64,000 nt of DNA, taken from assembly GCF_042477335.2 (NCBI RefSeq), contig NC_091246.1:173659001-173723000 (forward strand). Direction: 5' to 3'. Positions 10,831-22,960 of the stretch are shown here, one piece after another. Position 1 is the stretch's first letter; each line of letters opens with the position of its first letter. This DNA is from Ovis canadensis (taxonomy: Eukaryota; Chordata; Mammalia; Artiodactyla; Bovidae). The notes beneath the pieces are model-generated. The model made no database searches. It was not told where the DNA came from and saw only the letters and a list, made by a program, of their open reading frames with translations. A program made the translations under genes and the position numbers.

Positions 10831-11036
10831 TCCTTCCCTTGTAGCTCAGTTGGTAAAGAATCTGCCTACCATACAGGAGACCTGGGTTCAATTCCTTGGT
10901 CAGGAAGATCCCCTGGAGAAGGAAATGACAACCCATTCCAATATTCTTGCCTGGAGAATCCTATGGACAGAGGAGCCTGGCAGGCTATAGTGCATGGGGT
11001 GGCAAGAGTCAGACACGACTGAGCGAGTAAACCACC
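10831..11036 (+). mobile_element. Bov-tA SINE
   Basis: Variant head with cttgtagctcagttggtaaa, then gggttcaattcct at the B box, a BovA core ending gtcagacacgactgagcgag and a tail of aaccaccacc. The forward 65-codon frame is SINE sequence. aattgct before and aattgtt after may be a degraded TSD. Confidence 0.94.
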
Positions 11037-14000
11037 ACCAATTGTTCTTTAGGACTAAATGGAATTGATCATGCCAATCTCAACAGTGTTCTTCCTCTGT
11101 TTCCTGCATACAGCTCTATCTACCTTTTGTGATTAATCTCAAACACTAGTAAAGCTTCAAAAAACAAACAACTCCCCCCACCTTCACCCAACACATACAC
11201 AAAAAAGGCAAAAAACCTTTCCTGACCTTTTGGTTTGGTATCTCCACCATCTTTTTAAAAAATATATAACAACATTTTATATTGTTCCAAGTTCTTTGTA
11301 ATGAGAATACCCTGGTAATTGTCTAATTCCTCTATCCCTAATGCACACCATTAGATTTTAAACTAACATATCCTAAAGCTTGTAACTTCTCAGTCATCTT
11401 TACACCTTTCCAAGTGCTTAGTTCTGCAGTGTCCATTGTAGAGACTATGACAATCATTTCTACTTGGTACATGAGAAAATATACTTAAAATTGGCCAGAG
11501 CAATTATCAGACTTCTCTGGACTTCTAAGAATAAATATAGTGTTTATATATTTTACCATTCTCATGTAAATGAACCCATATGTGTGCAGATATTTGTGTG
11601 TATCTATATTGCTCATGTAAGCTCCAAGGAGAAAAAATAAAACAGCATGCTTAACATCTCATAGATATGGAAGAGTATGTAGCCTCTAAGAAACTAAAAA
11701 TAATGGCTTTCATTTTAATGATAGCTAGTTGAAGTTAATGAGAAGCAGCTTGAAACTCCATTTGGTAAAAACATAAAAATATGAGGGAAAGTGAAATGAG
11801 AGTGTATCTTAATGAGTCTGATAACATTTGGTAAGTGAGTTTCCTTATCATAAAATGAGAGTTGGCTTAAAAATTCTTCAAAATTCTTCTGCTTTAAAAA
11901 TGCTGTGATTAAACAACAGTACATAAGAACAAAGGAATACCTTTCTCTAAAGTGTAGCCAATTTGGTTTAAATCCCAAACCAACAGGATGAACTCATTGA
12001 ACAAATTAACTACCCATCCGTTCTGCTGGGCCACCACGATGATTGGTATTCATTTTGGAGGATAGTTAATTTTCTCCAAAGACTGATATTGGACTATCAT
12101 TACCAGATGTTCTACTGAATAAATCAGTCAAACAGTTCACTAAATAGTCCCTGTGTGTCTTGGAAGGTGTACCTCTGAAGTCCCCGAGGAGTAAGTTACT
12201 CAGCAGAGTCTTATCCAATAATTATGGCATTTAAGACAGATAGATGTATCCTGTGTTGCAATGAGTCTCCCTTGCTGACTTAAAATGTCAAGTTTTGTTT
12301 TTAAAAATGTTAAAATTAAACTAAGTGGGATATGGTCATTATAATGATGCAGCTCAAGTACTTAAAATCATTAATATCTTTTATGGAGAAACTGGTTGTA
12401 ACTATCATTTAGATTAATATTTTAAAGTCTCAAGGCACTAGCATAGGCCAGAGTTTCACAATTTTGCATTCTAGGATAATTTGAAATCGAAGATACAGTG
12501 GCTTGAATGTGCCAGATTATGCCATGTGTTCCTGGAAATGATATGGACACTTTAGAAAGCTCTTTTAGGCAATAATTAGACAAAACAGTTAAAAGCCCTC
12601 ATTTTCCATAGTCAACTACTCCTATGGATCTTGGATTCTTGCAATATTTTGAAAGCTGTCCCACCCTAGGCTATTTTCATTGTATTAACAATTACTTTTT
12701 TCATCTCTGGATCACTCTGACTTGACAATGAACTTCAAGAATTTAGAGACTATTTTATTCATTTCTGTAACTCAGATGCCAATCTTGTGCTCAGTTCGAG
12801 CAGAATCTGTGAGATTTGTGGAATAAATTAAATGAATGCCATTTCCATATGTTTATACTACACTGTATGTGCCTACTTTATGTTCCAAGAAGGAATGATT
12901 TAAAGAAATGAGAACATGACAGATTTAAGAATTTTTATTTCATATTTTTCTTCCATCATAAGAAAGAGAAGACAATTAAAATTAAAACTGTAAAATATCA
13001 CAGTTCATGGGGACTGAAACAACTGTCTCCCCATGAAAGAGCAAACATGTGAACCATCATAGTTCCTTCCTAACCATAGGTTGAGGGGAAAATAAAAGAC
13101 GAAGGAAAGCAGAGGCAAAAACAGAAGCAAAACTCAGAAATGATTTATGATTTTCCCATTAGTCTCTTTAGATAAGTGTAGAAAAACCTCATCAATACAA
13201 TTAGCAGACCACCATATGTATCAGTCTGGGTTTTGGTTGTAACAACTGAGAATTACACTGGCTAACTAAAGGAGAGAAGGAATTTATTGAAAAGATAGCT
13301 CAGAAAATTGACTGGAAGTTTGGAAAAGCAGATTAAAATCAAAAGACGATGTCACTGATTAGGGTAACTCTTCTGGACATTTGCCACTCATGAATAACAA
13401 CATCAATGAATGCCTGCCACACCTTAAGGAAAACATTATCTGATGAGCAAAATCTAGACTGGGTTTGCTCTAAAGAAGCAAAGGACCACTTAAAAGATGA
13501 AAAGAAATATGTATGGACAAAATATTTTTTAAATGTGGTTTACTTTTTAAAAATTCAAAACTTCTGTCTTGTTAAATTTAGACTAAGAGATGGAGGAAAC
13601 AGTGCTGAAGATTACTGCTTGAATAGATTGTTTTTCCCCAAATTTAGGACATTTGCCCATGGTTCATGCAGTACATGACTTTTTAACAGTAATTTTCTTA
13701 TTAAAGATCTGTGATCCAGACAGACTATAGAAATGATTCATGATTTTCTTTCTAATTTTATTGTGATCTAAAGACTTTCAAAAATCAATCAATAGCTATT
13801 TATTGTGCCAAATTCATAATATATACTACTTAGTACTTCAGGTACCGTGTGTAACCGATGCCCACCCCCCCACAGGACTTATGAATTAGTCAAAGAGGCA
13901 AAAGTTATGAACCTAAATCAGTAAATAACAATCAAACTAACAAAAACAAGTTAATCTATGCTTTAAATGGAGTGTTATTAAAATGTGACCATTATACCAA

Positions 14001-14240
14001 ACTTGATTTTTTGTATCATGTATACATGTATTTTGTTAGCATTATGATAAGGAATTTAGAGAAAAAAAATAGTTCTTGTAAGGATCATCATTACTTAAAC
14101 TTAGAAGATTGTTTTGAACATGGTTATTGATGTAACTCAATGTCCAGAAAATATTTAGTGTATGAAATTATGTATTCAATACAAATACATGTTAATTCCA
14201 GTGCCAGCTTTACCACCACATACATATTTTGAAATTGTCT
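11037..14240. other. Repeat-poor 3.2 kb interval
   Basis: No ruminant-specific repeat. Two weak old-repeat resemblances: 12715-12838 looks like the 3' end of an L2/MIR-type element (ends gtggaataaattaaatgaatg), and 13210-13330 resembles an old unassigned element (aaggaatttattgaaaagat). The forward 90-codon frame at 13406-13678 has no recognisable domain, and its composition is like the surroundings, so I do not call it a gene. A short C-run lies at 13860-13872. Confidence 0.45.
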
Positions 14241-14251
14241 ATAAAATACAA

Positions 14252-14459
14252 GTGTGTGAAGTCACTCAGTCATGTTCAACTCTTTGTGACCTCGTGAACT
14301 GTAGCCCACCAGGCTCCTCTGTCCATGGAATTTTTTAGGCAAGAGTACTAGAGTGAGTTGCAGTTTCCTTCTCCAGGGGATCCTCCTGACCCAGGTATTG
14401 AACCTGGGTCTCCCGCATTGCAGGCAGACGCTTTACCACCTGGGTCACCATGGAAGCCC
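14252..14459 (-). mobile_element. Bov-tA SINE with TSD
   Basis: Reverse copy ending in ccatggaagccc (14448-14459). Flanked by ataaaatacaa (14241-14251) and ataaaaatacaaa (14460-14472), a target duplication with one inserted A. Confidence 0.94.
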
Positions 14460-14807
14460 ATAAAAATACAAAACGGTATATGAATATTGCTTCAAAGTAG
14501 AATTCTAATGTGGGCTATCAAATCAAGCCTTAAGACACATACTTAAAGGTTACATGAGGTATAAATAAGAAGACCGTGTGTATGGACTACTGAATAGGTG
14601 GAAAATGGCGACAAGTAAGACGTGAAACTGGTTTTAGTTTTGATTATTATTTGGTTTGTTGTTTTCTTCAGAGTTTTCAGGTCTGGAATACTAAAAATAG
14701 TTTCCATTGGCTATGCAGTTTTTAAGAATTGTACTCAAGGATACAATAGAAGAGAAGGAAGTCAAAACTGCTTCCTCAGGGAAATAGAACATAGGAACCA
14801 ATACATA

Positions 14808-15007
14808 GGCTTCCCTGATGGCTCAGTGGTTAAGAATCCACCTGCCAATTATGGAGACTTGGGTTCAATCCCTGGGTCAGGAGAAGGAAATGGCAACCCA
14901 TTCTGGTGTTCTTGCCTGGGAAATCCCATGAACAGAGGAATTGGCTGGTTACAGTCCATGGCGTCACAAAGAGTTGGACACAGCTTAGCGACTAAACAAC
15001 GACAACT
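14808..15007 (+). mobile_element. Bov-tA SINE
   Basis: Head ggcttccctgatggctcagt and a usable-looking B box (gggttcaatccc). The body is shortened: the aagatcccctgg block after the B box is missing (ggtcaggagaaggaaatgg). 3' end actaaacaacgacaact. atacat flanks both sides. The 138-codon forward frame 14622-15038 is a chance fusion of flanking DNA with SINE sequence, not a gene. Confidence 0.94.
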
Positions 15008-15329
15008 GATACATGCATTCAGCAAGTCCAAAACCTAAAGCTATGGAGACATTTGCACATGAACCAGTAACTTCTGTATCTACTTCTGTCACTTGGCACC
15101 TATAGCTACCTAGTCTGACCACAAGGATCATAATCTTAAGAACAATTTACCTTTATTAACACTCATCATCTGTTTATATTCTGTGCTGTTTGAGACAGCA
15201 TTAAATGTAACTGAGAAGAAAAATTACTTAGATGACAAATATTTTGTATCAAGATGACTCAGTCCTTAAAATGTAATGAACAAAATACTGTACATGGTGG
15301 TAATATTCTCCACTTACCTAACACCTCCC
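15008..15329. other. Unassigned DNA
   Basis: No repeat or gene recognised. Confidence 0.45.
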
Positions 15330-15520
15330 CTGTATGATACGGTTATCGCTTATTTCCCTTTGTGTTTTTCATGAATCTTAACCACATTCCTATCAGATAG
15401 AAGTTATTTTCCCCCATCTGAGACACAAAGATATTAAGTCATTTGCCAAGGTTACTCTACAAAGAGGAGGCCAACGTTTATTCTTAAGAAGTCCAAAGCC
15501 TGTGCTCCTTCCCTAGGTTT
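15330..15520 (+). mobile_element. MIR SINE remnant
   Basis: Old mammalian MIR core in forward orientation: ttattttcccccatctgaga followed by cacaaagatattaagtcatt and tgccaaggttactc, matching the family order (counts of tens, 'gatgaggaaactg'-type block, 'cccaaggtcac' block). Strong divergence is normal for this family. Confidence 0.65.
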
Positions 15521-17309
15521 TGCAGAGGTTACAGCTGACCTAATAGATTGCCTTGCCCAGCAGAGCCAGAAATTGCTTCCAGAAGCATGTCTATATTAGC
15601 AGCATGAAGTTGATCTACATGTGATAATTGTGCCATTAATGTAATCGGAATATTGAGCCGCTCAGATCTTCCTGACCCAAGGCTAAAAAGGGTAAAAGTG
15701 GAGAATGATAATAGCTGCCTGCTGGTTTCAACTGGGGTTATTTCCAGGACATTGTTTAGCCTGAACGTTGAGAATCAGATACAAAATTCTAGCAATCTTC
15801 TTTGACATGTGTGCAAGGCACAAATGGGTTTATGAATACCTTTCCTTTTGCTTAGGCAGTGTGTTATGGAAGTCAGACAGATTCTTTTCAGCCCAACACT
15901 CAACAGAACAGTGTGGAATCTAGATCAGTGTCGTCATAGAGCAGTACCATGGGCTTCATGTGATCTATTGACCTCTTTTATTATAATTTTATTGTCTTAT
16001 AATTGAGAATACAATTTTATATTCTAGGAACAATATTACCTCTTATCCAGAAGACCATATACCATTGGTTCTATAGAATATTTTGGAAAATACTTTTTTA
16101 CAGGTCTGTCAAGTTTAGTGATATATTTGCTATCCAGTAACACATACAACATAGACATTTTAAAATTAGCATATGAACTTAGATAATATATTCTACTAAG
16201 AAAGGAAATAATTTATCAAATGACATGACCTTGATTTATTAATCTAGCACATTTGCCATTGTAATGTCTATTCCATGTTGAAAAAGCCTGCTTGTCAGAC
16301 TTGTCACATGCTGTTTGTATAACTGGTAATTACAGAATCAAGATGAATTATCCTCTATTTTTAAAAGGTGTAAAATAGCCACCAACCAATTAATATAACT
16401 ATATCTCTCATTCTCTGAACAAAAAATCTTATTTTAAGGTCATTTGTCTATTGCCCTCCTTCCCTTCCACCCATCTCATAGGGGTGCACGTTAAAACCTG
16501 TAATTCCACTTCTTATCATTAAGAGAAGCTTCCTTAACACAGGGTGCCATAGAATTCTCACACAGAATTCTTTTCCTATGAATTGTGAATCACAAACTCT
16601 CTTACAACTTGAAATATATTTGGTAGCAATACTCAAATTTATGTTCCTTAATTTTTCAGATTTGCTTTGTGGATAAAACACTCCTTTTCCTAAGTTAGTT
16701 ATATTGCTGATGCTAGAAATTAGTCAAAGTAAAGAAAGGACTGTTTAACCACTAAAAGGCCAAACTTGTAATTTTTGCTTAGCTTGTGTAAATGACTAAC
16801 CACAGGTTAGTTCTGGAGTCCTAGATGTTTTGAAAAAAATCTTTTATCATCAGGAAAGACATTAACTCATGAATAAAGGTCATGAAATTGATTTTAAAAG
16901 TTTTATGTGATTACTCCTTATAGAATATATGCTCTTGAATCACTATAAACTCAAGATTAAATTATTATAAAGGGCAACTGAAAATTTGCTTTGGTAGAAA
17001 AAATTAAATTATATATATGTATATTTATATGTGTATATGCATATATACACACATTTTACATACATGTAGTATACATTAGTGGCAAATAGTAGCAATTCTC
17101 TTAGAAATTTGTTTAGCAATCTGGCATTAAGAAGTTTTAGCAATTTTGTTCTACAGGCCTTTTCCCCTTCTTGATATTAAAAAAAAATGTTTTTTGAAAA
17201 ATACAATAGAAATTTTCTTAACTTTGAAAATTTGAAGAACTCAACTAGGTAAATAATAAAAGTAAAATAATAGGCATAAGCAAAGATAATTACTGCTCTT
17301 TAGTATTGG
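15521..17309. other. Repeat-poor interval
   Basis: About 1.8 kb without a recognised transposon. An AT/GT low-complexity patch (atatatatgtatatttatat and onward) lies at 17009-17055. The reverse 77-codon frame 16448-16681 shows no domain. Confidence 0.45.
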
Positions 17310-17421
17310 AAAAATGTGCCAGATAGTGTCTTTCACATTCTTTACATGCATTCTCTTCTTCAGTTCTTACAAAAACGGTGCAAAATTATTCTCATTAGTC
17401 ATAAGTTACAGCTGAAGAAAC
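17310..17421 (+). mobile_element. MIR-like remnant cut by an LTR insertion
   Basis: gtgccagatagtgtctttca and acatgcattctcttcttcag, then ttattctcattagtcataag and cagctgaagaaac, follow the MIR order. The match stops at 17421, exactly where the LTR end begins. I did not find the other half of the MIR to the right. Confidence 0.5.
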
Positions 17422-18200
17422 TGTTGCAGAAAAAGAGGACCCCTTCCAGGGCCCAAGAGTGGGTTCTTGTTTAACACTCAGAAATGAATTGTCCAAGGAG
17501 ACACACATGCTGACAAAGAGACTTTATTGGGAAGTGGCACCCGGCTGGAGAGCAGCAGAGTAAGGGAACCCAGGAACACTACAGTTGTTGATTAAGACAG
17601 AATTTCTTCTTTCCCTAAAGAGGATTTTATTACATTTATACCAAAGTTTGCATATCTTATACATACAAACGTGCATATATGGGAATAGGTACCTGACACT
17701 AAAAGGCAAATATCAAAGTCTCGACAATAAGGAAAATGAGTAGTAAAAAACTTATAAAGAGCAATATATTATATTAATTGTTATTAGAAAGATAATTTAA
17801 ACAGCTGTAAAGTTTAAATAGATATAATTTTAATTGAATAGTAAGCAATTGTTTTTGCCACATGGCGAAAACCAAGTGGGCAGAATGCACAAAGGCATGA
17901 GTCCTTACTGTAAATGGTGCATGTCGAGAATAGGGAGAAATTTGTTGAGGATCTTGTGGCCTGGAGAAGGTAAGCAAGGCTATATTTTGTGTATGATGGA
18001 TGTAATTCAATACATACATTGTATATGTTTCAACATCATCCAGCAGCTTGGTAAGGACTCTGGTCAGAAAGCTCTGTAGGACAACAGCCCCTTTGAGACT
18101 TGATGGTGCCCGGCTTGTCTTATCCATGGCTAGCAGATGACAAGTATAGTTTTCTGGGATATGCAAAGCTAGCAAGCTCTGAATGTCTCAAAATCTGCAT
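17422..18200 (-). mobile_element. Solo endogenous-retrovirus LTR, reverse strand
   Basis: The plus strand begins tgttgcagaaaaagaggac, the complement of an LTR ending ..tttctgcaaca. Just inside, tttatt at 17523-17528 is AATAAA on the minus strand, followed by a U5-like region of about 100 bp with the cct/ggg-rich complement of 17431-17470. A TATA-like TTATAA at 17752-17757 would sit about 225 bp upstream, giving a plausible R region. The block at 17530-17580 (gcacccggctggagagcagc) is one I associate with ruminant ERV LTRs. The U3 boundary near 18200 is uncertain and no TSD was found. No gag, pol or env is visible on either side, so this is a solo LTR or a fragment. A 133-codon minus frame (17774-18175) lies in the putative U3. 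Confidence 0.65.
17523..17528 (-). promoter_or_regulatory. LTR polyadenylation signal AATAAA
   Basis: tttatt on the plus strand, AATAAA on the minus strand, inside the LTR about 105 bp from its 3' end, the position expected for the R/U5 region. It could end transcripts running leftward. Confidence 0.6.
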
Positions 18201-18546
18201 ACTTGAGCTTTAAAACAATCGGATATGTAAAAATAATGAATTTAACATTGGTGGACTTTTGAGCTAATGTGTCTTAGCATGTTGTAAAGATATAAAGAAC
18301 CTGGAGGTCAATATTCAGAGGTCATCTTTGACTGGTTTCTCTAACAATGCTGAAAGAGTGTATTTTACTTGTATAATTTTATTTAGTTTCAATGAAGATA
18401 GTTTTATTGCAGAATTAAAACTAGTTTCCCCAAAATGGAATGAACTGCTTTGAAGTTTTTATAGGATTTAAAGATGAGATTCAATGTAGTATAACACTAT
18501 TCAGTTTACCTTTGTGATTGTGTTTATTATACACAGTAACCTAAGC
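18201..18546. other. Unassigned DNA
   Basis: Nothing recognised apart from a possible edge of the LTR. Confidence 0.4.
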
Positions 18547-19371
18547 TGTTGTTCAGTTGCAAAGTTGTGTCCAAATCTTTGTGACCCCATGGACTACAGC
18601 AAACCGGGCTTCCCTGTTCTTCACTATCTCCCAGAGTTTGCTCAAACATATGCCCATTGGGTCGATGATACCATGCCAACATCTCATGCTCTGTCACCTG
18701 CTTCTCCTCCTGCCCTCAGTCTTTCCCAGCATCAAGGTCTGTTTTAATGAGTCAGCTCTTTGCCTCAGGTGGCCAAAGTATTGGAGCTTCAGATTCAGCA
18801 TCAGTTCTTCCAGTCAATATTCAGGGTTGATTTCGTTTAGAATTGACTGGTTTGATCTCCTTGCTGTCCCAGAGACTCTCAAGAGTCTCCAGTGCCACAG
18901 TTTAAAAACATCAATTCCTCAGCTCTTAGTCTTCTTTATGGGCCAACTATGACTACTGAAAAAACTATAGCTTTGACTATACAGGGCTTCATCAGCAAAG
19001 TGATGTTTCTAATTTTAATATTTCTGTTTAGGTTTGTCGTAAGTTTTCTTCCAGGAAGTAAGCATCTTTTAATTTCATGGCTGTAGTCACCATTCAAGGT
19101 GATTTTGGAGTTCAAAAAAATAGTGTGTCACTTTTTCCTTTTTCCCCATTTATTTGCCATGAAATTATGGGACCAGATGCCATAATATTAGCTTATGAAT
19201 GTTGAGTTTTAAACCAGCTTTTTCAGTCTCTACTTTCAGTTTCCTCAAGAGGTTCTTTAGGTTAATCCTCACTTTCTGCCATTAAACTGATATCATCTGC
19301 ATATTTGAGGTTGTTGATATTTCTCCTGGTAGTCTTGATTTCCCCTTGTAATTCATCCAACCCAGCATCAT
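18547..19371 (-). mobile_element. BovB LINE, 5'-truncated, old
   Basis: 825 bp reverse BovB from gttgttcagttgcaaagttg to ccaacccagcatc. Includes the complement of the RT-proximal block (cactttctgccatt, 19270-19283) and passes the gatatcatctgcatatttga region. Many indels. The forward 131-codon frame at 18557-18952 is antisense BovB. Confidence 0.92.
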
Positions 19372-19586
19372 TACAAATTTTAAACATGAACACATAAACA
19401 TAATTTCATCACTAAAAAATTTTTATCTCAGAGGATCCCCTTATTATTATATTTTGAGTTAAGAGTTTAGCAATTCCTACTTCTGTGTAATATTGGGGTA
19501 GAAGTGTATGCCTGTTTGTGTTGATAGCTTCATGTCATCAAATTGTTGATATTAACTGTTTGACCCACTTTGTTGTGACATTTTTA

Positions 19587-20405
19587 TTTTATTTTATTTT
19601 ATTTTATTTTTTTTTTAATTTTAGTTTTTTATTTTTTAAATTTTAAAATCTTTAATTCTTACATGCATTCCCAAACATGAACCCCCCTCCCACCTCCCTC
19701 CCCATAACAACTTTCTGGGTCATCCCCATGCACCAGCCCCAAGCATGCTGCATCCTGCATCAGACATAGACTGGCGATTCAATTCACATGAAAGTATACA
19801 TGTTAGAATGTCATTCTCCCAAATCATCCCACCCTCTCCCTCTCCCTCTGAGTCCAAAAGTCCGTTATACACATCTGTGTCTCTTTCCCTGTCTTGCATA
19901 CAGGGTCGTCATTGCCATCTTCCTAAATTCCATATATATGTGTTAGTATACTGTATTGGTGTTTTTCTTTCTGGCTTACTTCACTCTGTATAATCGGCTC
20001 CAGTTTCATCCATCTCATCAGAACTGATTCAAATGAATTCTTTTTAACAGCTGAGTAATACTCCATTGTGTATATGTACCACAGCTTTCTTATCCATTCA
20101 TCTGCTGATGGACATCTAGGTTGTTTCCATGTCCTGGCTATTATAAACAGTGCTGCAATGAACATTGGGGTACATGTGTCTCTTTCAATTCTGGTTTCCT
20201 CGGTGTGTATGCCCAGCAGTGGGATTGCTGGGTCATAAGGTAGTTCTATTTGCAATTTTTTAAGGAATCTCCACACCGTTCTCCATAGTGGCTGTACTAG
20301 TTTGCATTCCCACCAACAGTGTAGGAGGGTTCCCTTTTCTCCACACCCTCTCCAGCATTTATTGCTTGCAGATTTTTGGATCGCAGCCATTCTGACTGGT
20401 GTGAA
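19587..20405 (-). mobile_element. Young 5'-truncated L1 with 10 bp TSD
   Basis: Reverse L1: a poly(A)-type tail read as (attttatttt)n at 19587-19617, a 3' UTR at 19618-19922, then the 3' end of ORF2 up to 20405. gacattttta is exactly duplicated at 19577-19586 and 20406-20415. The uninterrupted ORF2 end and the clean TSD suggest recent insertion relative to other L1s in the window. Confidence 0.96.
19923..20390 (-). pseudogene. L1 ORF2 C-terminal fragment
   Basis: 155 codons open to the natural stop: [20 protein letters not shown] carries the Cys-rich CWWEC-type motif of L1 ORF2p, followed by [33 protein letters not shown] and the C-terminus ILTHIYGI. Family ORF2 is about 1,270 residues and holds endonuclease, RT and this C-terminal segment; only the last ~12 % is present. 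There is no upstream promoter and no start of its own, so no product is expected. Confidence 0.92.
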
Positions 20406-20593
20406 GACATTTTTAAAGTTTTAATTTCATCTGCTTTTGCTAAAAAAATTCCTTAACACATAAAATGTATTAGTGGTTTTCCCTTTTTTATGTATTTTAT
20501 GTTATGGATCCTGACATAAAAAGCCCCGAGTCTCCATGTTTCCTTTCAAAATAAAATAAAAAGGAACATATAGACCTATTAAGTTATTTAAGT

Positions 20594-20794
20594 GTTTCCC
20601 GGGTGGTGCAGTGGTAAAGAATCCACCTACCAATACAGGAGACACAAGAGATGCAGGTTCGATCCCTCAGTCAGGAAGATCCCCTGGAGTAGGAAATGGC
20701 AACCCGCTACAGTACTCTTGCCTGGAAAATTCCGTGAACAGAGACTGGTGGGCAACAGTCCATAGGATCACAAAGAGCTGGACAAGACAGAGTG
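20594..20794 (+). mobile_element. Bov-tA SINE
   Basis: Head gtttcccgggtggtgcagtg. It belongs to the longer-headed type with an extra agacacaagagatgcagg before the B box, which is an exact ggttcgatccc at 20656-20666. The core ends ggacaagacagagtg and runs straight into a CA tract. Confidence 0.94.
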
Positions 20795-20813
20795 TGCGCG
20801 CACACACACACAC
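20795..20813. repeat. (CA)n at SINE tail
   Basis: tgcgcgcacacacacacac: a short CA/CG tract starting exactly where the Bov-tA body stops. Confidence 0.8.
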
Positions 20814-21649
20814 TCACCTTAGGTGCATTTATGATTAAAATTATATAAAATACCTAGAGTTTTTTGTTTTTTCACTTAGTGACCTCAAGGTGGAATATAT
20901 ATGTATATGAACATATATTATAAAGTATGTGATTATATTTTAGTAATACTGCTTACATTGCAAGGCAGTTTCAGTGTTTGTTTTCTAGCATTTTAATGCC
21001 GTGTCATGTGTAGCCAGTACTGTCAAACCTGACCAAAGTCTGTCAGATATTAATAATACTGAAAACTGCATTTCATGTGCACATTACAAAGATATATCTG
21101 AGATTTCAGAAATATTACTAATAACAAAATCCGTATTTTAGCAATTCTCACTTCTGTTGTAAAAGACAGTCCCACCCATGGATTGGACATAAACATCCTG
21201 TAACAGTGAAAGGTCTTAATGGCTGTCAGTTTGGCAGTGTATTAGTGAAGGCTATTGCCTCGTTTTACTTTGCACCAGTACATATTTCCCAACTGTGTCT
21301 AGCTCGAGAAGAAAACTGAGCATCCAACTTAGAAGGCAACTGAAGCAAAATTTGACAATAAAGAGAAAAAGGAATATGTGTGTATATAACTGTATATTAA
21401 CTTAATATATAACCTCATATGTATATGAATATATATATATATATATTAGTTCATATATATTCCAATCTTACCAAAGAAAAACTAGTCTTAAGAAATGCTA
21501 TTGTCACTTCATTCCTGGATCTCTATATAGCTAGAATATAACTTGCTAGCTGGAAAGGTGTAGTTTAAAACCTCACATCAGAGATTGTAATTCTCTGCAC
21601 TAGTACTTATTCATTCATTGATTATAGGAAGAATTATATGTATATATTT
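20814..21649. other. Unassigned AT-rich interval with a TA tract
   Basis: No recognised transposon. An AT tract (gaatatatatatatatatat) lies at 21427-21447, near other TA/TG low-complexity sequence at 20895-20925. Confidence 0.45.
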
Positions 21650-21660
21650 ATAAATGACAA

Positions 21661-21813
21661 GAGGATGAGATGGTTGGATGACATCACTGACTTGTTGGTC
21701 ATGAGTTTGAGCAAGCTCCAGAAGTCGGTGATGGACAGGGAAGCCTGGCATGCTGCAGTTCATGGGGTTGCAAAAAGTCAGACACGACTGAGCAACTGAA
21801 CTGAACTGAACTG
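21661..21813 (+). mobile_element. Very short BovB 3' end with 11 bp TSD
   Basis: 153 bp of BovB 3' terminus: gaggatgagatggttggatg to the ctgaactgaactg tail, interrupted by no indel. ataaatgacaa is exactly repeated at 21650-21660 and 21814-21824. An extreme 5' truncation, but a genuine insertion. Confidence 0.96.
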
Positions 21814-21824
21814 ATAAATGACAA

Positions 21825-22749
21825 TATTGTCTGTAGTCTATGTGATATTACTATACACACAGTGGGTCTACCAGTTAGAATTTCTTAGGTTGCATTCATC
21901 AGAAAACTTAACTTTAGAATTGATGTGCTTTGCTAGGTAATAGATTATTTTAATGATCCAGTCATTTCCTGATTCAACATTGTGATGCTCTAGTGTTATC
22001 CTAAATATGGTACCACTGGATGGCATAAAATAACTGCCGTCAGCACCAGGAACTATGCATCCATTTTATAGAGAGCAGAAATGTTCTTCTTCCAGAAGTA
22101 GATCGCAAGCCTGGGAACTTACTCTGATTAAATCAGTTGGATACCTAAGCCAGTTACTCTGTGTAAGGAATGGAATTATCGTGTTTGCTTTAGGCCAGTT
22201 AGAGCCCACATCAGATGGGACTGAGCAAATTATGATCGAGAATTTAAACATTAAGCATCATCCAAAAGTAAATATGGTTTTCACTACTTTTTCTTAGGTA
22301 TTAAATTTAGCCTTTCTTCTCGTAAACCTGTCTTAGCAGTACTCTTACTGTAGAGCTATTACTTACATGTATATTTCATTGTTTAGGCTCAACTTTGAGC
22401 AATATATAAATGGAATATTTATTTATTGTTATGCTAGTCCCAAACAAGTATTTCTCTAGCACTCCTTTGGTTTAGTGAAGCCTCCATAATAATCTGATGG
22501 TCTATAGAAATACAAACACAAGAAAAGTAGGAGAATGCACTTAGACCACACTTAGACTTCTACACTATGGGACTTTGATAACTGCCACATTGCTTTGAAC
22601 GTGTTGCTAAACCTTTGTGGCTTTATGTTTTTCATTGATGAAATGGAAATGATAATACCAACTTCAACAGATAGTTGAAATTTATATCCTATCATATTTA
22701 GAAGTATGTAGCCTGCCATTTTGCATATAATGATTACAATTTCATAACC
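21825..22749. other. Unassigned DNA
   Basis: About 900 bp. The 80-codon forward frame at 22055-22297 has no recognisable domain and an overlapping antisense frame; not supported as a gene. Confidence 0.4.
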
Positions 22750-22960
22750 TGTTGCTGGTGGAAGGCTATATTATTAAAAGTGTTTGTTAACACTTGGAAA
22801 TAAAAAAAAATATTATCATAAAAATATGTATATGCTTTGACCCAACCAATCCTTTATTAGGAATTTATTTGGTGAATATGATTAGAAATGTACACATATA
22901 TTTTTATGTGAGAAACTAGATGTTTATTGCATTTTGTATAAGCATTTTTATTACAAGGAA
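22750..22960 (+). mobile_element. Ancient L1 ORF2-end fragment
   Basis: Diverged but in the right order for the L1 region before the ORF2 stop: gttgctggtggaaggctata, then atgctttgacccaaccaatc, taggaatttatttggtga and tttattgcattttgtataag, which correspond to the 'tttgacccagcaatcccact' and 'ttcattgcagcattgtttgt' blocks of old L1s. No frame remains. Confidence 0.55.

Noticed and set aside
13406..13678. 90-codon frame in repeat-poor DNA
   Set aside because: No domain, no signal peptide, and composition like the flanks. Too short to separate from chance.
14622..15038. 138-codon forward frame
   Set aside because: The second half is translated Bov-tA; the first half is unassigned flank. Chance fusion.
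22055..22297. 80-codon frame with an overlapping antisense frame
   Set aside because: No recognisable family and no exon-like borders.
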